NCBI RefSeq assembly: GCF_030846195.1 | Contig: NZ_JAVCWH010000007.1 | Coordinates: 1 to 64,000, forward strand | From: Paracoccus yibinensis | GTDB lineage: Bacteria; Pseudomonadota; Alphaproteobacteria; Rhodobacterales; Rhodobacteraceae | Direction of reading: 5' to 3' | Length of the DNA: 64,000 nucleotides | Shown here: positions 1 to 8,303 of the stretch, piece by piece | How positions within the stretch are numbered: the stretch's first letter is position 1 | Layout of the letters: every line of letters starts with the position of its first letter | Translations under genes and position numbers: made by a program | The notes under the pieces: model-generated | What the model was told of the DNA's origin: nothing | What the model saw: the letters and a program-made list of their open reading frames with translations, nothing else | The model's database searches: none

Positions 1-100
1 GCCGCACAATGAGGCCTGAAAGAAGACCGCACTCGATCACACGCTAACAAGGTCACAAGCCTCTTGCATTACGGGCGGCAACCAAAGAAGCGGCCTGGAT

Positions 101-880
101 CTAGCTGAAGTATCCGCCGTCCGAATCGTCGCCCGATTCCTCGACCAGGCGGTTGAAGTCGGGCAGGATGATGGCGCGCTTGCCCTGAAGCTCGATCACG
201 CCGTCGCGCTTCAGCGCGCTGATCTGGCGGCTGACGGTTTCCAGGGTCAGGCCCAGGTAATCGGCCATCGCCTCGCGCGTCAGGGGCAGCTCGATCTGCA
301 TCCGGCCGCCCGGATCGCGCTTGTGCAGCGCGGCTTCGCGGCGCGCGATGATGGCGATGAAGGACGCGATCTTTTCCCGCGCGGTCTTGCGGCCAAGAAG
401 CAGCATCCATTCGCGCGCCGCGTCCAGTTCGTCCAGCGTCATTTCCAGCAACCTGTGCGCGACATGGGGCGTCGTGCGCATCATCTGTTCGAACGGCTTG
501 CGGCGGAAGCAGCACAGCACGACCTTGGTGGCCGCAGTGGCATTATACGCGGCGATCTCGCGGTTGGGGCGGCCCAGGAAATCGCTGGGCAGCAACAGGC
601 CCACCATCTGCGTGCGCCCATCCTCCAGCGTCTGCGTCAGCGCGGCGACGCCGGTGACGACCGATCCCACGAAGTCCATGCGGTCGCCTTCCCAGACGAT
701 CGGCTGGCCGGGTTCGAAGACACGATAGAACTTCATGTCTTCCAGCAGCGCCAGCTCGTCCGTTTCGCAATGCGCGCAAACGGCGCGATAGCGGATCGGG
801 CAGTCGCCACAACGTTCCGAGCCATCATGGCTTGCGGATTTCTGATTGATCTGGGTCAAGGCATTCTCGCGCGTTATCAC
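101..880 (-). CDS. fnrL: FNR-type oxygen-sensing transcription regulator (FnrL/FnrP)
   Basis: Crp/Fnr-family regulator of 259 residues that senses oxygen through a 4Fe-4S cluster and switches genes for low-oxygen respiration and haem synthesis. The N-terminus has Cys24, Cys27, Cys35 and Cys38, and a further Cys pair at 123/124, which together supply the usual four cluster ligands. A cyclic-nucleotide-fold sensor follows (about 45-150), then a C-terminal helix-turn-helix (about 205-235) with the ETVSRQ recognition helix typical of FNR. The start is a GTG with AGGA about 5 bases upstream; no in-frame ATG fits. It is divergent from hemN, as in Rhodobacter and Paracoccus. An FNR box lies over its own codons 8-12, so autoregulation by road-block is possible (inference). 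Confidence 0.93.
   Translation of the reverse strand: MITRENALTQINQKSASHDGSERCGDCPIRYRAVCAHCETDELALLEDMKFYRVFEPGQPIVWEGDRMDFVGSVVTGVAALTQTLEDGRTQMVGLLLPSDFLGRPNREIAAYNATAATKVVLCCFRRKPFEQMMRTTPHVAHRLLEMTLDELDAAREWMLLLGRKTAREKIASFIAIIARREAALHKRDPGGRMQIELPLTREAMADYLGLTLETVSRQISALKRDGVIELQGKRAIILPDFNRLVEESGDDSDGGYFS
846..859. promoter_or_regulatory. FNR box between fnrL and hemN
   Basis: TTGATctggGTCAA matches the FNR consensus TTGAT-N4-ATCAA with one mismatch. Its centre (852.5) is about 42 bases upstream of the hemN ATG at 895, the standard class II activation distance if transcription starts at the ATG itself. A -10-like TAATCC sits at 882-887. The box lies inside the first codons of fnrL. 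Confidence 0.8.
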
Positions 881-894
881 GTAATCCTACCGGC

Positions 895-2250
895 ATGAGC
901 AATGTTTCGCAACTAAAGCGGCTGGGTCTGTTCGATTCGCGCGTCCCGCGCTACACGAGCTATCCCCCCGCGACACAATTTAAAACTGGCGTGAACGCCA
1001 ATATGGTCCTGGGTTGGCTGGATTCCATACCCGAGGGCGCGGCGATTTCGCTTTATCTGCATGTGCCGTTTTGCCGCAGGCTGTGCTGGTTCTGCGCTTG
1101 CCGCACGCAGGGCACCAAGACGCTGGATCCGGTCATTGCCTATGTGGACACGGTCCTGGCGGAACTGGACCTGCTGCGCCGGCACCTGCCGCGCGGCGTG
1201 CGGCTGTCGCGCCTGCATTGGGGCGGGGGCACGCCCACGCTGCTGCCGCCCGACCAGATGCGGCGCGTGGCGGATGCGATCTTCGACGTGGTGCCGATGG
1301 CCGAGGGCGCCGAGTTCTCGGTCGAGATCGACCCGTCAGAGATCGACGCCCCCCGCATGGCGGCGCTTGCGGCATCGGGGATGAACCGCGCATCCATCGG
1401 GGTGCAGGATTTCGATCCAAAGATTCAGGACGCCATCGGCCGCCAGCAATCGTTCGAGCTGACCGGCCAGGCGGTTGACCTGATCCGCAGCCACGACATC
1501 GCCAGCCTGAACGCCGACATCCTGTATGGCCTGCCGCACCAGGACCGGAACCGGATTTCGGAAACGGTGCAGAAGCTCTTGGCCCTGTCGCCGGACCGGG
1601 TGGCGCTTTACGGCTATGCCCATGTGCCCTGGATGTCCAAGCGCCAGGTGATGATCCCCGAAGACGCCCTTCCCGGCAACGAGGACCGGCTGACCCTGTT
1701 CAACACCGCGCGCGACCTGTTCGTGGCCGACGGTTATGCCGAAATCGGCATCGACCATTTCGCACGCCCGGGCGACGGTCTGGCGATGGCGCAAAAGGCG
1801 GGCCGGCTGCGGCGGAACTTCCAGGGCTATACCGACGACGGGGCGCAGGTGTTGCTGGGACTTGGCGCATCCTCGATCTCGCGGTTCCCGCAGGGCTATG
1901 CGCAGAACGCCCCGGCAACCGGCGCCTATACCGCCCATGTCCGCGAAGGCCGCCTGCCCCATACCAAGGGCCATGCCTTCACGCCCGAGGACCATTGGCG
2001 CGGCCGGATGATCGAACAGTTGATGTGCGATTTCGCCGTGGACGCGGCCGAGATGGTTCTGGACCATGGCCTGACGCCAGCCCAGTTGCAGCAGGTCTTC
2101 GACCCGGTGGTGGCGCAGTTCGGCAACATGGTCCAGGTCGGTCCCTGGGGCCTGCGCATCACGCCCGAAGGCCGTCCGCTGGCGCGCATGGTCGCCAACA
2201 TGCTGGACGCCTATATGGCCGCGCCGACCAGCCATTCCTCGGCGGTGTAG
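895..2250 (+). CDS. hemN: Oxygen-independent coproporphyrinogen III oxidase (HemN)
   Basis: Radical-SAM enzyme of 451 residues that oxidatively decarboxylates coproporphyrinogen III to protoporphyrinogen IX without oxygen. The CxxxCxxC cluster motif is Cys60, Cys64, Cys67 with the extra Cys69 seen in true HemN. GGGTPTLL (SAM-binding region) and SIGVQDF follow, and a HemN C-terminal domain fills the rest; length equals that of characterised HemN. It is divergent from fnrL with only 14 bases between starts. No Shine-Dalgarno is visible upstream of the ATG, and the FNR box places the expected transcript start at or next to the ATG, so the mRNA may be leaderless (inference). Confidence 0.95.
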   Translation: MSNVSQLKRLGLFDSRVPRYTSYPPATQFKTGVNANMVLGWLDSIPEGAAISLYLHVPFCRRLCWFCACRTQGTKTLDPVIAYVDTVLAELDLLRRHLPRGVRLSRLHWGGGTPTLLPPDQMRRVADAIFDVVPMAEGAEFSVEIDPSEIDAPRMAALAASGMNRASIGVQDFDPKIQDAIGRQQSFELTGQAVDLIRSHDIASLNADILYGLPHQDRNRISETVQKLLALSPDRVALYGYAHVPWMSKRQVMIPEDALPGNEDRLTLFNTARDLFVADGYAEIGIDHFARPGDGLAMAQKAGRLRRNFQGYTDDGAQVLLGLGASSISRFPQGYAQNAPATGAYTAHVREGRLPHTKGHAFTPEDHWRGRMIEQLMCDFAVDAAEMVLDHGLTPAQLQQVFDPVVAQFGNMVQVGPWGLRITPEGRPLARMVANMLDAYMAAPTSHSSAV

Positions 2251-2258
2251 CGCCACAC

Positions 2259-2330
2259 GGTGCGTGCAAGCACGCACCCTACACGGCTGACAGGCAAAGC
2301 TAGACCGCAGGGTGCGTGCTTGCACGCACC
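2259..2330. repeat. Two perfect 20-bp palindromes in inverted arrangement
   Basis: GGTGCGTGCAAGCACGCACC (2259-2278) and GGTGCGTGCTTGCACGCACC (2311-2330) are each self-complementary except for the two central bases and are exact reverse complements of each other. They lie between the convergent ends of hemN and the cation exporter gene. They resemble REP-type elements and could stop transcription from both sides. Confidence 0.75.
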
Positions 2331-2335
2331 GCACC

Positions 2336-3244
2336 TCACGCGTGATCATGCGCCTTGTGATCGGCGCAGCCTTCGGGCGGCTCGATCTCGATGGTGGCAT
2401 GGGCCACGCCATGGTCATGGGCCAGCATTTCCTTGGCCGCGCGGGTGATGGCGAAGGGGTCGCCCTGGCTGACGACCAGATGCACCGAGGCCGCCGCGCG
2501 TCTTTCGTCGATCTGCCACAGGTGCAGGTGATGGGCATCGCTGACGCCCGGCAGCGCGCGCAGGGCTGACAGCACGGCGCCGGGGTCGCTGCCCGGCGGC
2601 GCGGCCAGCATCAGCATGCGGAAGACCGGGCCGATCTCCATCCCGATATGCCACAGGATCACGACCGAGATCGCCAGCGTCAGGATCGGGTCGGCCAGGT
2701 TCCAGCCAAAGGCCCAGATCAGCGCCCCGCCCAGGATGACTCCGACCGACACGCCCGCATCCGCGAGGTTGTGCAGGAAGGCCGCGCGGATGTTGGCGCT
2801 GTCCTTGGCAGCCCGCCAGACAAGCGCGGCGGTCGCCAGATCCACGACCAGGGCGAAAGCCGCCAATCCCATCACCAGCCCGCCCGCAACCTGCGGTGGA
2901 TCGGACAGGCGGCCCAGTGCCTCGGCAGCCAGCCAGATGGAAATCGCGATCAGCGCCAGATAGTTGACGAAGGCTGCGACGATTTCTGCCCGGCCCCAGC
3001 CATAGGACCAGTCGGGCGTGGCGGCCCGCCGCGACAGGCGGCGCGCGCCGAAGGCTAGCACAAGCGCCAGGGCATCGGACAGGTTGTGGATCCCGTCCGC
3101 GATCAGCGCCGTCGAATCGGCGGCATATCCGCCGATGATCTGCGCGGCCGTCAGCGCCAGGTTGACGACGACCGCCCAGCCGATGGCCGCGTCGCCATGA
3201 TGGTGGTGGTGATGGCCGTGCCCGTGCGCATGGGTGTGGCCCAT
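2336..3244 (-). CDS. Cation diffusion facilitator (zinc-type) exporter
   Basis: CDF-family inner-membrane antiporter of 302 residues, probably exporting Zn2+. The N-terminus is a histidine-rich metal-binding tail (six consecutive His at 11-16). Six membrane segments follow; TM2 has His53-x3-Asp57 and TM5 has a second HNLAD motif, the two His/Asp pairs of zinc-selective CDF proteins. The cytoplasmic C-terminal domain (about 205-300) carries DAHHLHLW. The ATG at 3244 shares one base with the polA stop (TGATG), so the two are translationally coupled; a TTG one codon earlier is less likely. Co-transcription with polA is unusual, and substrate is inferred only from the motifs. Confidence 0.88.
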   Translation of the reverse strand: MGHTHAHGHGHHHHHHGDAAIGWAVVVNLALTAAQIIGGYAADSTALIADGIHNLSDALALVLAFGARRLSRRAATPDWSYGWGRAEIVAAFVNYLALIAISIWLAAEALGRLSDPPQVAGGLVMGLAAFALVVDLATAALVWRAAKDSANIRAAFLHNLADAGVSVGVILGGALIWAFGWNLADPILTLAISVVILWHIGMEIGPVFRMLMLAAPPGSDPGAVLSALRALPGVSDAHHLHLWQIDERRAAASVHLVVSQGDPFAITRAAKEMLAHDHGVAHATIEIEPPEGCADHKAHDHA

Positions 3245-6039
3245 CAATGCGCCTCGGCCCAGTTCGCGCCGTGTCCGGCATCCACGACCAGCGGCACCGA
3301 CAGCCGGACGGCGGGTTCTGCGGCGTTTTCCATGATGTCGCGGGCAACCGCGATCAGGTCGTCCACGGCATCCTCGCGCACCTCGAAGACCAGTTCGTCA
3401 TGGACCTGCAACAGCATCCGCGCGGGCAGGTGGGCGATGGCGGCCGGCATGCGGATCATGGCGCGGCGGATGATGTCGGCGGCAGCCCCCTGGATCGGCG
3501 CGTTGATGGCCGCGCGCCGCGCCCCGCCCGCCGCCGGGCCGGACTGGTTGATGCCGGGCGTGTTGATGCGCCGTCCGAACAGGGTGCGGACGCTGCCGTC
3601 GGCCTTTGCATCCGCCAAGGTCCGGTCCATGTAGGCACGGATTTCCGGGAAGCGCTGGAAATAGGTGTCGATGAAATCCTGCGCCTCGGCGCGCGGGATG
3701 CGCAGGTTGCGCGACAGCCCGAAGGAGGAAATGCCATAGATCACGCCGAAGTTGATCGCCTTGGCGCGGCGGCGGATCATCGGGTCGATCCCTTCGACCG
3801 GGACGCCGAACATCTGGCTGGCGGTCATGGCATGGATGTCGATGCCCTCGCGGAAGGCCTGCTTCAACGCCGGGATGTCGGCCACATGGGCCAGGATCCG
3901 CAACTCGATCTGACTGTAATCCAGGCTGACCAGCCGATGCCCTTCGGCCGCGATGAAGGCTTCGCGGATGCGGCGGCCTTCCTCGGTCCTGACGGGGATG
4001 TTTTGCAGGTTCGGGTCGGTGGATGCCAGCCGCCCTGTCTGCGCCCCCGCGATGGAATAGCTGGTGTGGACGCGTCCCGTATCCGGGTTCACGAAGGTCG
4101 GCAGGGCGTCGGTATAGGTCGATTTCAGCTTGCTGATCTGCCGCCAGTCCAAAATCCGGGACGGCAGGTCATGGCCCTCGGCGGCCAGATCCTCCAGCAC
4201 GTCGGCGCTGGTGGAAAAGGCCCCGGTCTTGCCGGTCTTGCCGCCGGTCATGCCCATCTTGTCGAACAGGATCTCGCCCAGTTGCTTGGGGCTGCCGATG
4301 GTGAATTTCTGGCCTGCCAGGGCGTAGATTTCGTCCTCAAGCGCCGCCATCTTCTGCGCGAAGGCCCCCGACATGCGGCGCAGCACCTCGGCGTCGATGC
4401 GGATGCCGGCCATCTCCATCTCGGCCAGGACGGGGACGATGGGGCGTTCGGTCATCTCGTAGACGGTGGTCACGCGTTCGACGGGCAGAAGCGGCGCGAA
4501 ATGCTGGTACAGGCGCAGCGTGACATCGGCGTCTTCGGCAGCATAGGGCGCCGCCTTGTCGATGGGCACCTGCCCGAAGTTGATCTGCGACTTGCCCGAG
4601 CCGATCAGGTCCTTGATGGGGATGCACTTGTGGGCCAGATACCGCTCGGCCAGTTCGTCCATGCCGTGATTATGGGTGCCCGCGTTCAGCGCATAGGACA
4701 TCAGCATCGTGTCGGCCAGCGGCGTCATGCGGATGCCGTGGCGGGCCAGCATCTTCCAGTCGTATTTCAGGTTCTGGCCGATCTTCAGGATCGCCGGATC
4801 CTCCAGCAGCGGCTTCAGGGCCGCCAGCACATCGGCCAGCGGCAACTGGCCGGGGATCAGGGCCGACTGCCCGAACAGGTCGTCGCCTCCCGCCATGTGG
4901 CCCACAGGGACATAGCAGGCGCGGCCCGGCGCCACGGCCAGGCAGATGCCCACCAGATCGGCCTGCATCTCGTCCAGGCCGGTGGTTTCGGTGTCGATGG
5001 CGACTTGGCCCGTGTCGCGGATCAGCTGCACCCAGCGGTCCAGGGCGTCGCGGTCGGTCACGGTTTCATAGGCCGCGCGGTCGATGGGGGCCAGATCGGG
5101 CGCAGCGGGCGCGTCGCGCACCGGCGCAGAGACGACGGCGGGCGCCTCGGCCCCCAGTCGTTCGGCTACGCGGGCGGTCAGGGTGCGAAACTCCATTTCC
5201 GACAGGAAGGTCAGCAGTTGAGCCGCATCCGGTGCCTTCACCTCCAGGCTTTCCAGGGTGAAGTCCAGCGGCGTGTTGCAGTCCAGTTCCACCAGCCGCT
5301 TGGAAATGCGGATCTGCTCGGCGTGGTCGATCAGGGTCTGGCGGCGCTTGGGCTGCTTGATCTCCTCGGCCCGCGCCAGCAGGGTTTCCAGGTCGCCGAA
5401 TTCGGTGATGAGCTGGGCCGCGGTCTTGATGCCGATGCCCGGCGCGCCCGGCACGTTGTCGATGGAATCGCCCGCCAGTGCCTGCACGTCCACCACGCGG
5501 TCGGGCCAGACGCCGAACTTCTCGAACACCTCGTCGCGGTCGATGGGCTTGCCCTTGATCGGGTCCAGCATCTGCACGCCGTCTCCCACAAGCTGCATCA
5601 GATCCTTGTCGCTGCTGATGATCGTCACGGTGCCGCCCGCATCCCGCGCCTTGCAGGACAGCGCGGCGATGATGTCGTCGGCCTCATAGCCCTCGGTCTC
5701 GATGCAGGCGATGTTGAAGGCGCGAGTGGCGTCGCGGGTCAGCGGGAACTGCGGGCGCAGATCCTCGGGCGGTTCGGGGCGGTTGGCCTTGTAGGCGTTG
5801 TAAATCTCGTTGCGGAAGGTCTTCGAGGAATAGTCGAAGATCACCGCCGCATGGGTCGGCGCGTCGTGGCCCCGTTCGTCGGTGACGTATTTCCACAGCA
5901 TGTTGCAAAAGCCCGCGACCGCGCCCACGGGCAGGCCATCGGATTTGCGCGTCAGTGGCGGCAGGGCGTGATAGGCCCGGAAGATGAAGGCCGATCCGTC
6001 GATCAGGTGCAAGTGGTGGCCCTTGCCGAAGCTGTCCAT
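3244..6039 (-). CDS. polA: DNA polymerase I
   Basis: 931-residue replication and repair polymerase that removes RNA primers and fills gaps. Domains in order: 5'-3' flap nuclease (about 1-300), 3'-5' proofreading exonuclease (about 335-520) with an intact DTETTG motif, so proofreading should be active, and family A polymerase (about 560-931) with DYSQIELR, the finger helix RRAKAINFGVIYG and QVHDELVFEV. The start at 6039 (MDSFGKGHHLHLID) matches the family N-terminus and has AAGGA 8 bases upstream; the frame stays open 25 codons further but that extension is not family-like. Its stop overlaps the start of the CDF exporter. Confidence 0.97.
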   Translation of the reverse strand: MDSFGKGHHLHLIDGSAFIFRAYHALPPLTRKSDGLPVGAVAGFCNMLWKYVTDERGHDAPTHAAVIFDYSSKTFRNEIYNAYKANRPEPPEDLRPQFPLTRDATRAFNIACIETEGYEADDIIAALSCKARDAGGTVTIISSDKDLMQLVGDGVQMLDPIKGKPIDRDEVFEKFGVWPDRVVDVQALAGDSIDNVPGAPGIGIKTAAQLITEFGDLETLLARAEEIKQPKRRQTLIDHAEQIRISKRLVELDCNTPLDFTLESLEVKAPDAAQLLTFLSEMEFRTLTARVAERLGAEAPAVVSAPVRDAPAAPDLAPIDRAAYETVTDRDALDRWVQLIRDTGQVAIDTETTGLDEMQADLVGICLAVAPGRACYVPVGHMAGGDDLFGQSALIPGQLPLADVLAALKPLLEDPAILKIGQNLKYDWKMLARHGIRMTPLADTMLMSYALNAGTHNHGMDELAERYLAHKCIPIKDLIGSGKSQINFGQVPIDKAAPYAAEDADVTLRLYQHFAPLLPVERVTTVYEMTERPIVPVLAEMEMAGIRIDAEVLRRMSGAFAQKMAALEDEIYALAGQKFTIGSPKQLGEILFDKMGMTGGKTGKTGAFSTSADVLEDLAAEGHDLPSRILDWRQISKLKSTYTDALPTFVNPDTGRVHTSYSIAGAQTGRLASTDPNLQNIPVRTEEGRRIREAFIAAEGHRLVSLDYSQIELRILAHVADIPALKQAFREGIDIHAMTASQMFGVPVEGIDPMIRRRAKAINFGVIYGISSFGLSRNLRIPRAEAQDFIDTYFQRFPEIRAYMDRTLADAKADGSVRTLFGRRINTPGINQSGPAAGGARRAAINAPIQGAAADIIRRAMIRMPAAIAHLPARMLLQVHDELVFEVREDAVDDLIAVARDIMENAAEPAVRLSVPLVVDAGHGANWAEAH

Positions 6040-6117
6040 GAAAGCGGTCCTTGTGCCGAGTCGTTCCGGTCTTTCTGGCAGAAACTCGGGCGGGGCGCAA
6101 AGCCGTGAGGACAAGGA

Positions 6118-6150
6118 CCGGGGCGCTGCCCCGGACCCCGGGATATTTAA
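6118..6150 (+). repeat. Dispersed hairpin repeat, copy A
   Basis: A 7-bp GC stem with 3-base loop (6118-6134) is followed by a second short GC palindrome and GATATTTAA. Read on the minus strand it is identical over at least 31 bases to copy B at 12591-12621. It sits between polA and the zinc-finger gene. Related copies are at 41367, 45315, 53572 and 53652. Confidence 0.8.
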
Positions 6151-6178
6151 GCCAAAATGAAAGAGCGCTTGCCGCCCG

Positions 6179-6427
6179 TCAGTGATCGTCGTGCGCGTGT
6201 TCGCGGTCGATCACGAAGCGCTTGTCGCAGTAGCCGCAATCGACAAAGCCGGTTTCGGGCGAGATCGCCAGCCAGACGCGCGGATGGCCAAGCCCGCCGG
6301 CATCGTCGCCGTCGCAGGCGACCTTCCAGGTGGTCACCGTCTGGGTCACGGGCGGGGGCAGGCGCAGTTCGGACAGATCCGTCTGTTCGGTGGACAGCGA
6401 GTTTTCCGGCGGGATGTATTGCGTCAT
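6179..6427 (-). CDS. Zinc-finger CHCC domain protein
   Basis: Small 82-residue protein with the zf-CHCC signature: a Cys-Asp-Gly-Asp stretch, GHPRVWLAI, then CGYCDKRF and a His-rich end (EHAHDDH). The family is related to the NDUFS6 subunit of mitochondrial complex I, and bacterial members are thought to serve NADH dehydrogenase assembly or zinc binding; no direct function can be read here. ATG at 6427 has AAGAAGG about 7 bases upstream. It is divergent from the ABC ATPase gene and separated from polA by repeat copy A. Confidence 0.85.
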   Translation of the reverse strand: MTQYIPPENSLSTEQTDLSELRLPPPVTQTVTTWKVACDGDDAGGLGHPRVWLAISPETGFVDCGYCDKRFVIDREHAHDDH

Positions 6428-6518
6428 GGCTGGCCTTCTTGTGGCGGCGGGCGGCATCTGGTCTAAGGCCTGATACCGCAGCGCCGCCTGCCTTCGCAAG
6501 CCGTCCGGGGATCAGACC

Positions 6519-7442
6519 ATGCCGAATGCCATTGAAATCGCCGGGCTGCGCAAGACCTATGCCGCCCAAGGGTCCGCCCCCGCGAAGGAGGCGTTGAAGG
6601 GCATCGACCTGACCATCCCCGCAGGCAGCATCTTCGGCCTTCTGGGACCGAACGGCGCGGGCAAGTCCACCATGATCAACATCCTGGCCGGGCTGGTCAA
6701 CAAGACGGCGGGCCGCGTCACGATCTGGGGCTTCGACCAGGACGTGAACCCGCGCCAGTCGCGCGCGGCCATCGGGGTGATGCCGCAGGAACTGAACATG
6801 GATCCGTTCTTCACCCCCCGCGCCAGCCTGGAGGTGCAGGCGGGCCTGTATGGCGTGCCAAAGCGCGAACGCTGGACGGATGAGCTGCTGGAGCTGGTGG
6901 GACTGACCCACCAGGCCAATGCCTATGCCCGCAACCTGTCGGGCGGGATGCGGCGGCGCCTGCTGCTGGCCAAGGCGCTGGTCCACCGCCCGCAGATCCT
7001 GGTGCTGGACGAACCGACGGCGGGCGTGGACATCACCCTGCGCGACATGCTGTGGCAAAATGTGCGAGCACTGAACCGGCAGGGCATGACCATCATCCTG
7101 ACCACCCATTACCTTGAGGAAGCCGAGCAGATGTGCGACGAGATCGCCATCATCAACCACGGCGAACTGGTGGTGCGGCAGGACACCCGCAGCCTTCTGT
7201 CGCGCGCCGACGGCAAGACGCTGGTGCTGGACACGGGCGGGCGCGTCCCCTTGCCGCCCCTGCCGCAGGGGGCGCATCCCGAATGGCGGGGCGACGGACT
7301 GCTGGCGATCAGCTATCCCCCGTCGCGGATCCGCGCCGATCAGTTGCTGGATGCGTTGCGCGGCGCCGACATCCCCATCCTGGATGTCGCGACCGAGCAG
7401 CCGGATCTGGAGGATGTGTTCGTGGAAATGACGCGGGGCTGA
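6519..7442 (+). CDS. ABC transporter ATP-binding protein (YadG-like)
   Basis: 307-residue ABC ATPase of the exporter or drug-resistance type. Walker A is GPNGAGKST, the signature is LSGGM, Walker B is ILVLDEPT, and the switch His lies in TTHYLEEAEQM. A 75-residue C-terminal extension ending in DLEDVFVEMTRG is typical of CcmA/YadG-type ATPases that pair with an ABC-2 permease. No permease gene lies next to it, which is odd for this class; the partner is presumably encoded elsewhere. Substrate unknown. Confidence 0.87.
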   Translation: MPNAIEIAGLRKTYAAQGSAPAKEALKGIDLTIPAGSIFGLLGPNGAGKSTMINILAGLVNKTAGRVTIWGFDQDVNPRQSRAAIGVMPQELNMDPFFTPRASLEVQAGLYGVPKRERWTDELLELVGLTHQANAYARNLSGGMRRRLLLAKALVHRPQILVLDEPTAGVDITLRDMLWQNVRALNRQGMTIILTTHYLEEAEQMCDEIAIINHGELVVRQDTRSLLSRADGKTLVLDTGGRVPLPPLPQGAHPEWRGDGLLAISYPPSRIRADQLLDALRGADIPILDVATEQPDLEDVFVEMTRG

Positions 7443-7461
7443 TCCCGCGAGGAGGAAAAGG

Positions 7462-7914
7462 ATGGACCCTGAGACACGGCAAGGCGGCTGCCGCTGCGGC
7501 CGGGTGCGGTTCGCCGTCACCGGCGCGCCCCTGGTCACGATGGCCTGCCATTGCGACGGCTGCCGCAGGATGACCGCCAGCGCCTATTCCGTCAGCGGTC
7601 TTTATCCGGGTGCGGCCTTTCGGATCACGCAGGGCGAAACGGTTCTGGGAGGGCTGAAGGGCGATCTGCAGCACCATTTCTGCGGCTTCTGCCTCAGCTG
7701 GCTGTTCACGGCAGGTCCCATGCTGGGCGATATGGTCAATGTCCGCATCACCCTGCTGGACGACCCCCTGCCCGAGCCGCCCTTCATCGAATGCTGGACC
7801 GAAACCGCGCTGCCCTGGGCGCGGACCGGGGCAAGCCGGCGCTTCCCGCGCTTTCCCGATCCGGCCGAGTTTCCGTCGCTGGTCGCGGCCTATGCCGGGC
7901 GGCAGGCACCCTAG
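7462..7914 (+). CDS. GFA/CENP-V domain protein
   Basis: 150-residue protein of the glutathione-dependent formaldehyde-activating (GFA) fold, a zinc-binding beta scaffold. Zinc ligands are visible as GGCRCG near the N-terminus, CHCDGCRRM, and CGFC in the middle. Few members of this family have proven enzymatic activity, so no reaction is assigned. A strong GAGGAGG ribosome site sits before the ATG, 19 bases after the ABC ATPase stop, so the two are probably co-transcribed. Its stop overlaps the stop of the convergent HIT gene. Confidence 0.85.
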   Translation: MDPETRQGGCRCGRVRFAVTGAPLVTMACHCDGCRRMTASAYSVSGLYPGAAFRITQGETVLGGLKGDLQHHFCGFCLSWLFTAGPMLGDMVNVRITLLDDPLPEPPFIECWTETALPWARTGASRRFPRFPDPAEFPSLVAAYAGRQAP

Positions 7915-8294
7915 CCCTGGCGCGGCAGCATCGGTCCCATCACCCGCCCGCCCAGGATGTGCAGGTGGTAATGCGGCACCTCTTGCACGCCATGCGCGCC
8001 CGTGTTGGCGATGGCGCGGAAGCCCTGGTTGCCGCCGTCCAGGCCGACGCCTTCCGATACGCAGACCTGCGCGCAAAGCCGCGTGAAATCCACGATTTCC
8101 GCATCCGAGGCATTGGCCGCGAAATCGTCGAAGCTGACATAGCGGCCCTTGGGGATCACCAGCACATGCACCGGCGCCTGAGGGCGGATGTCGCGGAAGG
8201 CCAGGGCGTGATCGCTTTCCGCGACCTTGTCGCAGGGGATTTCCCCCCGCAGGATCCGGGCGAAGATGTTGGTGTCGTCGTAATCAAAGGCCAT
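7911..8294 (-). CDS. HIT family (HINT-like) nucleotide-binding protein
   Basis: 127-residue histidine-triad protein; relatives hydrolyse nucleoside phosphoramidates or acyl-AMP species. The catalytic triad is HYHLHILGG near the C-terminus and the nucleotide pocket motif HVLVIPKGRY is in the middle. Two ATGs are in frame; the second (8294, MAFDYDD) has AGGA at a proper 6-base spacing whereas the first abuts the AGGA, so 8294 is chosen. It follows the branching transferase gene by about 10 bases and may share its transcript. Confidence 0.9.
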   Translation of the reverse strand: MAFDYDDTNIFARILRGEIPCDKVAESDHALAFRDIRPQAPVHVLVIPKGRYVSFDDFAANASDAEIVDFTRLCAQVCVSEGVGLDGGNQGFRAIANTGAHGVQEVPHYHLHILGGRVMGPMLPRQG

Positions 8295-8303
8295 GGGCAT
8301 TCC

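Noticed and set aside
1..100. Possible start of another gene or terminator before fnrL
   Set aside because: No open frame with a ribosome site and no clear stem-loop with T-run; nothing can be supported.
3247..6108. A 953-codon open frame on the plus strand
   Set aside because: It lies entirely antisense to polA, whose family motifs are intact; GC-rich codon bias keeps the opposite frame open. No recognisable domain.
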